A stretch of DNA of 21,105 nt, from the NCBI GenBank assembly GCA_900547025.1, contig UREZ01000026.1:1-21105 (forward strand), read 5' to 3'. The notes below the pieces were generated by a model, which was given only the letters and a program-made list of their open reading frames with translations, searched no databases and was not told the DNA's origin. Below, one piece after another: positions 7,466 through 15,128 of the stretch. The position numbers and the translations under genes were made by a program. Positions within the stretch are counted from its first letter, which is position 1; each line of letters starts with the position of its first letter. This stretch comes from an uncultured Collinsella sp. (lineage in GTDB: Bacteria; Actinomycetota; Coriobacteriia; Coriobacteriales; Coriobacteriaceae).

Positions 7466-8857
7466 CTACACCGTTAGCGGTGCCGGCTCATGCGGCTCGC
7501 CGTTCAACTCAACGATGACCTGCGTCCCCACGCCCTCCTGGGACTTCACGCGCATGCCAGAATCTTCTCCGTAAAAGAAATGGATGCGCTGAAGCACGTT
7601 GAAGAGCGCCAGGCCGCAACCTCGCTTGACGGAGCCGTCGGCGGTAATGCTCTCGGGCTCCTCTCGGCGATGCTGCTCAAACAGATGCGCGCAGACTTCT
7701 TCGCTCATCCCGATGCCGTCATCTTCGACGATAATCTCCAAGCCGTCATCGGTCTCAAAAGCCCTAACACGAATAGAAAGCGGCTCAATCTCGCGCTGCG
7801 CATGCTTGATGCAGTTTTCGAGCAGCGGCTGCAAGATAAACGGCGGCACCAGGCTGTCGCGCACCTCAAAGTCGATGTCGACCGAGACGCGCAGACGGCC
7901 GTCGCCATACCGGGCCTGCATAAGATTGATATAACGAGTGCCCTGTTCCACCTCGTGCTCGAGCGTGGTGAGCGTATCGGAGTCAGAAAGCGTCTGACGA
8001 TAGTAGTTGGAAAAGTCGATCAGCAGCGATCGTGCCTTGTCGGACTCGGTTCGAACGAGCGACACGATCGTGCTAATGGTATTGAATAGAAAATGCGGGT
8101 CGACCTGCGACTGCAGGGCGCGAAGCTCAACGCGGGCTGTGAGCTCGTCCTGGCGCTCGAGCTCAAAGCTGGCGAGCTGCGTGGAAATGAGGTCGGCAAA
8201 ACCCGAGGCAAGGGCCGTCTGGCGCATATCGATGCTGCTCAGGCGAGGGTAATACAGCTCGAGTGTGCCCACGCAATGCCCGCGCACGGTAAGCGGCGCG
8301 ACGATGCCGGCGCGCAGGCGGGGAAAATAGCCGCCCGTCTCATTGGAGGTGTCACGCGAAAACACGCTCTGCTCGCCCGTCTCAATCACACTGAGCGTGG
8401 TCTTGAGCACGACCGGGGTGCCGGCGGGGCACTTTGCCGAGTCCTCGCCCCAGCTTGCCAACACCTGCTTGCCGTCGGTAAAGCAGATGGCAGAGGCGAT
8501 GGTCTCGGACAGGATGATTTTAGAGGCGCCCAGGGCCGCTTCGGGCGTAAGGCCGCGCGACGTGTAGGCGAATATTTTTGATGCGATGGCGAGTGTACGG
8601 TCGGTTGCGCTCGATGTGAGGTCATCGGGAACCACAAAGACATACGAGAAAAAGAAGCACAGCATGACCAGGCCGGCAATAACGACAACGCCCGGAACGG
8701 GATTGGGATTATCGGTTAAATCCCAGATAAGCAGCAGAATAAGCGCCGGAACGACAACACCGAGCAGGATGGCCTGGACCACATGCTGGGCCGTACGAAA
8801 GACCTTGGTAGAGTTGTAGCTCTTGCCCAGAATCAGCCTGTTTAAATCCACCGTCAT
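7466..8857 (-). CDS. LytS-like sensor histidine kinase (second system)
   Basis: A 463-residue sensor kinase with the same plan as the first: two hydrophobic segments (about 26-46 and 54-76), a GAF-like region (about 85-225), VDPHFLFNTISTIVSL with phospho-acceptor His255, N-box LENCIKHA, and G-box VEDDGIGMS. The N-box has Cys after Asn, a minor departure from the ENA pattern. The start is uncertain: AAGGGG directly abuts the ATG at 8857, which is too close, whereas the GTG at codon 3 (8851) would have normal spacing. It begins the operon with the second response regulator, and a terminator lies 26 nt upstream. Ligand unknown. Confidence 0.94.
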   Translation of the reverse strand: MTVDLNRLILGKSYNSTKVFRTAQHVVQAILLGVVVPALILLLIWDLTDNPNPVPGVVVIAGLVMLCFFFSYVFVVPDDLTSSATDRTLAIASKIFAYTSRGLTPEAALGASKIILSETIASAICFTDGKQVLASWGEDSAKCPAGTPVVLKTTLSVIETGEQSVFSRDTSNETGGYFPRLRAGIVAPLTVRGHCVGTLELYYPRLSSIDMRQTALASGFADLISTQLASFELERQDELTARVELRALQSQVDPHFLFNTISTIVSLVRTESDKARSLLIDFSNYYRQTLSDSDTLTTLEHEVEQGTRYINLMQARYGDGRLRVSVDIDFEVRDSLVPPFILQPLLENCIKHAQREIEPLSIRVRAFETDDGLEIIVEDDGIGMSEEVCAHLFEQHRREEPESITADGSVKRGCGLALFNVLQRIHFFYGEDSGMRVKSQEGVGTQVIVELNGEPHEPAPLTV

Positions 8858-8883
8858 CCCCTTTTATCTATCGCACCCATAGC

Positions 8884-8910
8884 AATAAAGAGGGCCGCAA
8901 GCGACCCTCT
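8884..8910 (-). terminator. Terminator of the permease-amidohydrolase operon
   Basis: On the minus strand AGAGGGTCG and CGGCCCTCT form a 9-bp stem (one T-G pair) with a CTTG loop, followed by TTATT. It lies about 60 nt after the amidohydrolase stop and directly before the second sensor kinase. Confidence 0.75.
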
Positions 8911-8912
8911 CC

Positions 8913-8927
8913 ATTGCATTATGCAAT
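8913..8927. promoter_or_regulatory. 15-bp perfect palindrome, possible operator and -10 box
   Basis: ATTGCATTATGCAAT is a perfect odd-centred palindrome with ATTGCAT / ATGCAAT arms. On the minus strand it contains CATAAT, a fair -10 box whose start point would fall at the following terminator hairpin, ahead of the second sensor kinase. Operator function is inference. Confidence 0.35.
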
Positions 8928-8968
8928 CAAATACTGTGTTTTACATCCAGTCGTCGATGAACGGTAGT

Positions 8969-10246
8969 TTAGGCGCTGTATTTGTTGGCCTCGCCAAAGG
9001 TGCCAGCCTCGACGATCCAGCCATCCTTCATGATGACGTCCATGTTGTCGGTGTTGAGCACGTGGATGTCGGCGGCGACGTCACCGTTGACGACCAGCAG
9101 GTCGGCGCACTTGCCGGCCTCGATGGAACCGGTCTCGTCCTCGATGTGGCACATCTTGGCACCGTTGAGGGTGGCGCAGGTGATGGTCTCGACCGGGGTG
9201 AAGCCGATCTTGTCGACGAACTCGTACATCTCCTCGATGGAGCAGGTGCCGTACGGGGTGACGAAGGAGAAGGAGTCGGAGCCGATCGTCATGACGACGC
9301 CGCGCTTCTTGGCCTCGCGCAGGCAGTCGTAGTTGCGCTGAAGCTCCTTCTCGACCAGGGTGCCCTCGTACTTGTCGTGCAGCTCGGGGACGTAGACGGG
9401 CGGATAGGTGGCGTACCAGGTGGGCAGGAAGGCGATCGTCGGGGTGAAGAAGGTGCCCTGCTCGGCCATGAGGTCCATGGTGCGCTCATCGATATCGAAA
9501 CCGTGAATCAGCTGCTCGCAGCCAAAGCGAACGGAATCGTAGGCAGCGGCGTGGTTGTTGTAGCAGTGGCTCCACACGGGGATGCCGACCATCTTTGCCT
9601 CGTCGACCACGGCCTGGATCTCCTCGGAGCAGTAGTGCTGGTCGCGACCGGAGTCCCAGCGCCAGATGCCGCCACCGGTAGCCCAGATCTTGATGGCATC
9701 GGGGTTCTCGCGCAGGCGACGACGGACGGCCTTGCGCAGATCCCAAGGACCGTCGACCTGGTCGCCCCAGGGATGGGATTCCTTGTTGAGCTCCTGGGTG
9801 CAGTGGTGAGAGTCACCGTGGCCGGCAACGCGGCAGAAACCGAGGCCGGTGGCCAGAACGCGCGGGCCCTTAAAGACGCCCTTGTCGATGCAGTCACGGA
9901 TCTGGATACCAAAGCGGCCGATCTCGCAGACGGTGGTGAGGCCGTGGGTGAGGCAGTCGTAGGCCTGCTTGACGGCGACGGCCTGCTTCTCGAGGAGCGG
10001 CTGCATGACCCAATCGGTGTCATCGTCGGTCAGGTTGCCCGAGAAGTGCAGGTGGGTGTCGATCAGGCCGGGAAGGACGGTCTTGCCGGCGGCATCGATA
10101 ACCTCAACGCCCTCGGGAAGGTCCTGCATAGTGCCGGCGTACTCGATCTTGCCGTTGTCGTCGACGAGAACGAGGGAGTTCTCGACCGGCTCGGCACCGG
10201 TACCGTCGATGAGCTTGCCGCCAACGATTGCATACTTAGTGGACAT
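8969..10246 (-). CDS. Metal-dependent amidohydrolase (imidazolonepropionase-like)
   Basis: A 425-residue amidohydrolase-superfamily enzyme of the imidazolonepropionase-like / Met-dependent hydrolase A group, which includes Xaa-Pro and Xaa-Arg/Lys dipeptidases. The binuclear metal site is visible: HLH (His65, His67), Lys186 in AIKIWATGG as likely carboxylated bridge, His227 (WSHC), His248 (LIHGFDID) and Asp324 (GSDS). The end VEAGKCADLLVVNGD-like segment (IEAGKCADLLVV) is the usual C-terminal beta-sandwich return. It is cytosolic, with no signal peptide. AAGGAGG precedes the ATG. It follows the APC permease by about 130 nt, so the permease likely supplies its substrate. Codon choice is very strongly GC-ending, suggesting high expression. 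Exact substrate unknown. Confidence 0.88.
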   Translation of the reverse strand: MSTKYAIVGGKLIDGTGAEPVENSLVLVDDNGKIEYAGTMQDLPEGVEVIDAAGKTVLPGLIDTHLHFSGNLTDDDTDWVMQPLLEKQAVAVKQAYDCLTHGLTTVCEIGRFGIQIRDCIDKGVFKGPRVLATGLGFCRVAGHGDSHHCTQELNKESHPWGDQVDGPWDLRKAVRRRLRENPDAIKIWATGGGIWRWDSGRDQHYCSEEIQAVVDEAKMVGIPVWSHCYNNHAAAYDSVRFGCEQLIHGFDIDERTMDLMAEQGTFFTPTIAFLPTWYATYPPVYVPELHDKYEGTLVEKELQRNYDCLREAKKRGVVMTIGSDSFSFVTPYGTCSIEEMYEFVDKIGFTPVETITCATLNGAKMCHIEDETGSIEAGKCADLLVVNGDVAADIHVLNTDNMDVIMKDGWIVEAGTFGEANKYSA

Positions 10247-10276
10247 GGTTCCTCCTTATGGATCCATATAGTGGGC

Positions 10277-10357
10277 GAGGCCGTGTTGGGTTAAGGCCTC
10301 ACAAAGCTACCCAAGTGGTGCCGGGTTCGGTGCGCGGAAGAGAGGGTCCCGCGCACC
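10277..10357 (-). other. Two intercistronic hairpins between permease and amidohydrolase
   Basis: Two stems lie in the gap: GAGGCC/GGCCTC (10277-10300) and GGTGCGCGG/CCGCGCACC (10329-10357), the latter a perfect 9-bp stem. Neither is followed by a T-tract on the minus strand, so they look more like mRNA-stabilising or partial-stop structures than full terminators. Confidence 0.5.
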
Positions 10358-10377
10358 TGGTCCGCCCCGGCTAGGCG

Positions 10378-11829
10378 TTACTTTTTGCGGGAATTGGTGA
10401 AAGCCATGAGGGCCAGGCCAATAGCCAACCAGCCGATCACGATGCTCCACTCCACCATGTTGAGGGAGGCGGGAGAGAACGGAATCACGAGCAGGCCGAT
10501 GATGATGGCGCAGGCAGCGATAGCGAGGCCGATGCCAAACTTGCCGCCGGGCACCTCGTAGGGACGAGGCAAGTCGGGCTCGGTGAAGCGCATGCGCAGG
10601 CAGGCGAGAGCGACCATACCGCAGGAGAAGATGAAGGCGAGAGCCGACACGTTGGTCAGAGGGATGAGCATGTTCTTGCCCAGGAACGGACCGATGACGG
10701 TGATAACGCCCAGAACGACGCAGGCGAGCTTGGGAGCGCCGGACTTGGGGTCGACCTCGGCGAACTTCTCGGGCAGTTGGCCCTTGCGGCCCATGGCGAG
10801 CATGATGCGGCTCGTAGCGCCGTAGAAGGAGTTCATCGGGCCCATGGGTCCAAGCGTGGCGATGACGAGCATGGCCAGGTACAGGAGCATGTTGATGCCC
10901 TTGAGGCAGGCAAGCGCGGGAACCGGGCTCTTAACAAACTCATGCCAGTCGAGGATGGTGCCGAACGAGTAGATGCAGACCATGTAGAAGCCGCCGGCGG
11001 CCAGCAGGGCCAGGGAGATGATCTTGCCGAACTTGTTCCAGTTGAGGCCCTCGGCTGCTTCCTCAGCCTGCTGAGGAATGGTGTCGAAACCGGCGTAGAA
11101 GAACGGGGTCAGAACCAGGACCGACACGATGCCGGCGAACAGGCTGGCGCCCTCGGTAGCGGCCTTGCCGCCGCCAGCGCCGGTGACCTGGGAGAACACG
11201 GGCATGGCGTTGTCCGGCGAGCCGGTGAACAGCGAGACGCCCATGGCGAGCAGCATGCCGCAGAGCAGGGCCTTGGTCAGGAAGGCCTGGAGCTTGGCGG
11301 CCGAGCTGGCACCGCGGAAGTTGAGGAAGATGACGTAGGCTGCGAAGCCGAGCGCGATCAGCGTCGGGAACAGGTAAACGTCGGCGCCCAGGATGGTGTA
11401 GAGCTTGACGGCGCGCAGCCACTCAAGACCGGGCAGGCTGCCGAACATCTCGGACACGAGGGTCGAAATGGCGATGGCCTCCCACGGGCACAGGATACCG
11501 TTGCCCAGAGCCAAAAGCCATCCGGTGATGTAGCTCAGCGTACGGCCAAAGCTACGATCGACATACTCGACGATGCCGCCCGAAATGGGGATAGCAGCCG
11601 TGAGCTCACCGAAAACAGCTCCGACAGGCACGAGGAAGATTGCACCCAAGAGGAATGCGATCATAGCGGGAACGGGACCGCCGCCCACGACCATCCAGTC
11701 GCCGACCTGCAGAACCCAACCGGTACCGATGATGGCACCGAAACCGATGGTGAAGAAGTTCCAGAGCGAAAGCGTTTTCTTCATGCCGCCGTTATCCTCG
11801 ACTGCAACTTCTGCGTTCTTGTCCGCCAT
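10378..11829 (-). CDS. APC-family amino-acid permease
   Basis: A 483-residue amino-acid/polyamine/organocation permease with about 12 hydrophobic segments. The first carries the substrate-binding signature FGAIIGTGWV; FFYAGFDTIPQQAEEA matches the conserved segment-6 and following-loop region of the family. The substrate is probably an amino acid or small amine and cannot be named. I chose the ATG at 11829 because AAGGAGG lies about 7 nt upstream; an upstream in-frame GTG at 11868 would read through that ribosome site. It is the first gene of a two-gene unit with the amidohydrolase. Like its partner it uses strongly biased GC-ending codons. Confidence 0.92.
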   Translation of the reverse strand: MADKNAEVAVEDNGGMKKTLSLWNFFTIGFGAIIGTGWVLQVGDWMVVGGGPVPAMIAFLLGAIFLVPVGAVFGELTAAIPISGGIVEYVDRSFGRTLSYITGWLLALGNGILCPWEAIAISTLVSEMFGSLPGLEWLRAVKLYTILGADVYLFPTLIALGFAAYVIFLNFRGASSAAKLQAFLTKALLCGMLLAMGVSLFTGSPDNAMPVFSQVTGAGGGKAATEGASLFAGIVSVLVLTPFFYAGFDTIPQQAEEAAEGLNWNKFGKIISLALLAAGGFYMVCIYSFGTILDWHEFVKSPVPALACLKGINMLLYLAMLVIATLGPMGPMNSFYGATSRIMLAMGRKGQLPEKFAEVDPKSGAPKLACVVLGVITVIGPFLGKNMLIPLTNVSALAFIFSCGMVALACLRMRFTEPDLPRPYEVPGGKFGIGLAIAACAIIIGLLVIPFSPASLNMVEWSIVIGWLAIGLALMAFTNSRKK

Positions 11830-12189
11830 TGTTCCCCTCCTTTCCTTTTTGACGCCCCTTGACGTCACCCCTTGCGCGGTCTGTTTTGCCGCGCTCTTTT
11901 ATTTCGTGGCTTTAAGATACGGCCTTGGCGCAGCAGCTCCGCTTGTAGCTCGACCGAAGGCAGAACTGCAAAACGAGCGGCGCCGTTTTTGGGACGAACG
12001 GCACGGTTTGCCGCTCATTGTTGCCGCCCGTCCGACGGGCGTACGCTCATCGGACGCATATAGAGATGTTTTTGAGGCCGTGTGTTTTGCGCCTTTCGTA
12101 CCGTTTACCGAGCTTTTGACGCGCAGACCCATTTGTTGCACATCTTTTTTGTAGGATGGACAGGTTATACATGAGACAAGGCGGTACGA
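11830..12189. other. Divergent intergenic region between permease and protease
   Basis: About 360 nt with no convincing gene. It must hold divergent promoters for both neighbours, but I cannot place them with confidence. GCGCGG/CCGCGC (11874-11894) forms a 6-bp hairpin in the permease leader, with TCTTTTATTT after it on the plus strand. A small CCCGTCCGACGGG hairpin lies near 12028-12040. TTATAC near 12167 could be a -10 box for the protease without a good -35. Confidence 0.4.
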
Positions 12190-13224
12190 ATGGCATACGG
12201 ATACAACGACGGTGATCAACGGCGACAAAGCGTTCGCCTTGCTGGCCGTACCACGCCTACGCCCACAAGTGCCACGAGCAGCAATCCGCAACGCCTCCAA
12301 GAGCAACCCAGGCCTTCGTCTCGGCAGCAGGCAAGCAGAACACGGCAGAGTGGCCGTCTGAGCACGGGCACAAGCGCGCAGCAAGATGGCCGCTTGGGCG
12401 CGCGCACTCGACAGCGTCAGGCCGAGGTTCCGCAACTGCGCCGCAACGGCGCACGTCAGCCCGGCATCCATATCAACCGCTTCTTTTCGCATCCCCAAGG
12501 CGGACGCGACGGCAAGCCCTACCGCTCGACATCGCACGCGAATGCCCCCGCCCTGCCGGCTCGTCGACTTCGCCTCGCACTGTGCTCTATCCTTACCTGT
12601 CTGGTCTTTGTGCTTATGAGCTCCTGTATGTCCCACGGTTCGGCCGGTCTCGAGCCCACCGCCGAGGACAAGCTGCTCAAGGCCCCCGTCGCGCCCGGTT
12701 ATTCTTTCGCCTTTTCGACCCCACGCTCGCAATGGCAAGCCGGCACGATGCCCCATATCTATCAGATCGACCCTGCGTGGTCGGAGCTGCCTTACGCCGG
12801 CGGCACCATCCGCCAAAATGCCTGCGGGCCCACGTGCCTCACCATGGTCTACATCTTTAAGACGGGACGCACCGATATGACCCCCGTCGATATGTGCGCG
12901 CTTTCCGAGGCGGGCAATTACGCCCCCACCGGTGCAACCGAATGGTCGTTTATGACGAGCGGCGCATGGCAGTTGGGACTTAACGGAACGGAGCTCCATA
13001 ACGATCGCGACTCTATGACTCAGGCGCTGCGTTCGGGAGCGCCCGTCATCGCCGCCGTTCGGCCGGGCACCTTTACCAACGTGGGCCACTACATTGTGCT
13101 TTACGGTATTGACGACGCCGACCAGATTGGCGTCTACGACCCCAACTCGGCCAGCCGCAGCGCCCGCCGTTGGGGCGCCGTAGAAGTCCTTAACGAAGTC
13201 GAAGCCATGTGGGCCTACTACTAG
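12190..13224 (+). CDS. Membrane-anchored C39-like cysteine protease family protein
   Basis: A 344-residue protein in three parts. Residues 1-125 are low-complexity, rich in Arg, Gln, Ser and Thr, and probably disordered. Residues about 127-146 form one hydrophobic segment ending in LMSSC. The rest, about 190-344, is a peptidase C39-like (papain-fold) domain with QNACGPTCLTM (catalytic Cys212), GHYIVLYG (His300) and VYDPNS (Asp317). A positively charged N-terminus before the segment predicts an inside tail and an outside catalytic domain. The Cys at 146 is only a poor lipobox. AAGGCGG about 5 nt upstream supports the ATG. The gene stands alone on the plus strand; substrate unknown, possibly surface proteins or peptidoglycan-linked peptides. 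Confidence 0.82.
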   Translation: MAYGYNDGDQRRQSVRLAGRTTPTPTSATSSNPQRLQEQPRPSSRQQASRTRQSGRLSTGTSAQQDGRLGARTRQRQAEVPQLRRNGARQPGIHINRFFSHPQGGRDGKPYRSTSHANAPALPARRLRLALCSILTCLVFVLMSSCMSHGSAGLEPTAEDKLLKAPVAPGYSFAFSTPRSQWQAGTMPHIYQIDPAWSELPYAGGTIRQNACGPTCLTMVYIFKTGRTDMTPVDMCALSEAGNYAPTGATEWSFMTSGAWQLGLNGTELHNDRDSMTQALRSGAPVIAAVRPGTFTNVGHYIVLYGIDDADQIGVYDPNSASRSARRWGAVEVLNEVEAMWAYY

Positions 13225-13247
13225 TCATTGGGGACAGACTTAAATGA
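13224..13247 (+). repeat. Partial repeat copy abutting the protease stop codon
   Basis: A 24-bp segment beginning GTCATTGGGGACAG is identical to 13529-13552, the left half of the full element. It begins on the last base of the protease TAG stop codon. The right arm is missing. Confidence 0.85.
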
Positions 13248-13277
13248 GTGGTCTCTGGCTGCCCGGAACTGCTGGCA

Positions 13278-13453
13278 CGGAAAATGCATCCCGCTTTGAA
13301 GTTCGATAGCGAGATGCACTTTCCGCGCACGGCCTGTTTGGGAAACTACGTTCCACTTTCCGGCAACATTCCGGGATGCATTTTCCGGTTGAGGCCCTCA
13401 AGGGAAACCATGTCCCATGTTGGACGCTCATTCTGGGATGCGCTTTCCGCAGT
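13278..13453. repeat. Cluster of GGGATGC(A/G)(T/C)TTTCCG repeats
   Basis: CGGAAAATGCATCCCG (13278-13293) is the exact reverse complement of CGGGATGCATTTTCCG (13372-13387). Related units are GAGATGCACTTTCCGC (13311-13326) and GGGATGCGCTTTCCGCAGT (13435-13453). A near-identical unit, GAGATGCGCTTTCCGCAGT, occurs at 19319-19337. No sensible protein is encoded. The modular, palindrome-forming layout resembles REP-type elements. Confidence 0.7.
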
Positions 13454-13528
13454 TGATTGATGCGGGCTTTAAGGACTGTTCCAAGCTGCCGGCAGAAAAG
13501 GAACGTCCCCAGGTGCCGGGTTTCCGCA

Positions 13529-13580
13529 GTCATTGGGGACAGACTTAAATGACTAGTCGTTTAAGAACGTCCCCAATGAC
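13529..13580. repeat. Long imperfect palindrome, full repeat element A
   Basis: GTCATTGGGGAC (13529-13540) and GTCCCCAATGAC (13569-13580) are perfect 12-bp inverted arms. Inside them TTAAA/TTTAA also pair, around a TGACTAGTCG core, giving a 52-bp near-palindrome. It could fold into a long hairpin as RNA or single-stranded DNA. A related copy lies at 19336-19414. Confidence 0.9.
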
Positions 13581-13600
13581 TACCCACAGAATGAGGGTCT

Positions 13601-13631
13601 CATCGGGGACTAGGTAAATAGCAAAAGCCCC
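13601..13631. repeat. 31-bp segment shared with the carbamate kinase 3' flank
   Basis: These 31 bp, starting CATCGGGGACTAGG, are identical to 19423-19453. The segment runs into the T-tract and stem of the adjacent terminator, so two unrelated genes have the same sequence just beyond their terminator stems. Confidence 0.9.
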
Positions 13632-13656
13632 CGCGGCCGAAACGGGCCGCGGGGGC
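13623..13656 (-). terminator. Terminator of the beta-glucoside PTS operon
   Basis: On the minus strand GCCCCCGCGGCC and GGCCGCGGGGGC form a perfect 12-bp stem with a short CGTTTC-type loop, followed by TTTT. It lies 16 nt past the 6-phospho-beta-glucosidase stop. Confidence 0.92.
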
Positions 13657-13672
13657 AGCAGGCTTGCAAGGG

Positions 13673-15127
13673 TTAACTCAAGTCCTCGCCATTTGATGCA
13701 ATGACCTTTTGATACCAGCAGAAGCTGTCCTTTCGGTAGCGATCGAACGTGCCTTTGCCCATATCATCGGCATCAACATAAACAAAGCCATAGCGCTTCT
13801 TCATCTGCCCCGTCGAGGCCGACACCAAATCGATACAGCCCCACGGCGTGTATCCCATCAGGTCAACACCGTCCTCGACAATTGCATCGCGCAGCGCAAG
13901 AATATGCCTTCGCAGGTAATCAATATGATACGCATCGTGGACTTTGCCGTCTTCCAGCGCATCGAGTCCGCCCACACCGTTCTCAGCGATAAAGAGCGGA
14001 AGATGGTAACGATCGTGGTAGCCGGCAAGCGTCACGCGCAAACCCAGCGCATCGATCTGCCATTTCCAGGCAGTCTCTTTATCCTTGAGGTACGGATTGC
14101 GCAACGTCGGGAACACGTTGCCCTCCGCCTTCTCGGCGATCACCTGATCATCGGCGCACACCAAGCGCGAGCAATAGTACGAGAACGAGATGAAGTCGAC
14201 CGTATGCTCTGCCAGATACTCCGTATCGCCCGGCTCAAAGGGCACGTGAACACCCTCTTTCTCGAGTGCACGCAGCTTCCAAGCAGGATAGGCGCCCGCA
14301 GCCATCACGTCTGTGTAGAAGTAGCGGCCGCGGTCCTCCTCATACGCAAGCCATACGTCCTCGGGCGCACAACGGTACGGATAGGTCGCACCGGCAGCGA
14401 CCATGCAACCCACCTTGTTTGCGGGATCGATCTTGTGCAGAATCTCGACAGCGCGAGCGCTCGCCATAAACATATGGTGCGAGAACGCCGCAGTCACGGC
14501 TGCACGGTCACGCTCATCCTCGAGCGTGACACCCGCGTTGAGATAGGACAGCGCCACGCTGTTGATCTCGTTGAACGTAAGCCAATAACGCACGAGGCCC
14601 TGGTACGCGCGTCCGACGGTCTCGACGTAGTGCGCATACCGCTCGATCATCTCTCGGCTTTGCCAGCCACCATAGCGCTCGACCAGAGCCAACGGATAGT
14701 CGTAGTGCGACAGCGTCACAAGCGGCTCGATTCCATGCTCGCGCAGCGCCTCGAATACCTGACGGTAAAACTCCAAGCCCTCGCCGTTGGGCTCGGCCTC
14801 CATCCCTGTGGGAAAAATACGGCTCCAGCAAATTGAAAGACGCAGGCACTTAAAGCCCATCTCGGCAAAGAGCTCGACATCCTCGTGCCAATGATGGAAG
14901 AAGTCGTTGCCCCAGCGGCATGGATACAGCCTGTCCGGATCGTCCACGGGCTTTTGCCTGCCAAACATTACATCCCAGCGGTCGGAACCCTGTGGGATCA
15001 GGTCGGAGTGCGACATGCCGCGGCCGCCCTCGTTCCAGCCCCCTTCGGCCTGGTTGGCGGCGAGGGCACCACCCCACAAAAAGCCCTCGGGCATACCGGC
15101 GGCAGACGTTCTGTCAAAGTAACTCAT
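13673..15127 (-). CDS. 6-phospho-beta-glucosidase (GH1)
   Basis: A 484-residue glycoside hydrolase family 1 enzyme. It hydrolyses 6-phospho-beta-glucosides, such as phosphorylated cellobiose or aryl-glucosides, delivered by the PTS. The opening FLWGGALAANQAEGGW, acid/base Glu187 in TFNEINS, nucleophile Glu382 in IAENGVGG and the phosphate-binding set SASTGQMKKRYGF (Ser438, Lys444, Tyr446) are all present; the last separates 6-phospho enzymes from plain beta-glucosidases. I chose the ATG at 15127, one base after the EIIC stop, with GAGGA about 11 nt upstream; an ATG at 15139 lacks a ribosome site. It is the last gene of the PTS operon, followed by a strong terminator. Cytosolic. 6-phospho-beta-galactosides are a less likely substrate. 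Confidence 0.94.
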   Translation of the reverse strand: MSYFDRTSAAGMPEGFLWGGALAANQAEGGWNEGGRGMSHSDLIPQGSDRWDVMFGRQKPVDDPDRLYPCRWGNDFFHHWHEDVELFAEMGFKCLRLSICWSRIFPTGMEAEPNGEGLEFYRQVFEALREHGIEPLVTLSHYDYPLALVERYGGWQSREMIERYAHYVETVGRAYQGLVRYWLTFNEINSVALSYLNAGVTLEDERDRAAVTAAFSHHMFMASARAVEILHKIDPANKVGCMVAAGATYPYRCAPEDVWLAYEEDRGRYFYTDVMAAGAYPAWKLRALEKEGVHVPFEPGDTEYLAEHTVDFISFSYYCSRLVCADDQVIAEKAEGNVFPTLRNPYLKDKETAWKWQIDALGLRVTLAGYHDRYHLPLFIAENGVGGLDALEDGKVHDAYHIDYLRRHILALRDAIVEDGVDLMGYTPWGCIDLVSASTGQMKKRYGFVYVDADDMGKGTFDRYRKDSFCWYQKVIASNGEDLS

Positions 15128-15128
15128 G

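Noticed and set aside
8921..10294. 457-codon plus-strand ORF opposite the amidohydrolase
   Set aside because: It mirrors a gene with clear catalytic motifs. Strong codon bias, avoiding TTA, CTA and TCA, removes stops from the opposite strand; its protein is Gly/Val/Asp-rich and resembles no family.
11899..13089. 396-codon minus-strand ORF opposite the C39 protease
   Set aside because: It has no recognisable motif and covers the protease catalytic domain, which has a good ribosome site and Cys/His/Asp set on the plus strand.
13248..13533. Short ORFs on both strands in the repeat block
   Set aside because: They consist of translated repeat units, differ in frame between copies and lack ribosome sites.
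13224..13580. CRISPR array
   Set aside because: The repeats are few, vary in form and orientation, and are not separated by regular unique spacers; no cas gene is present.
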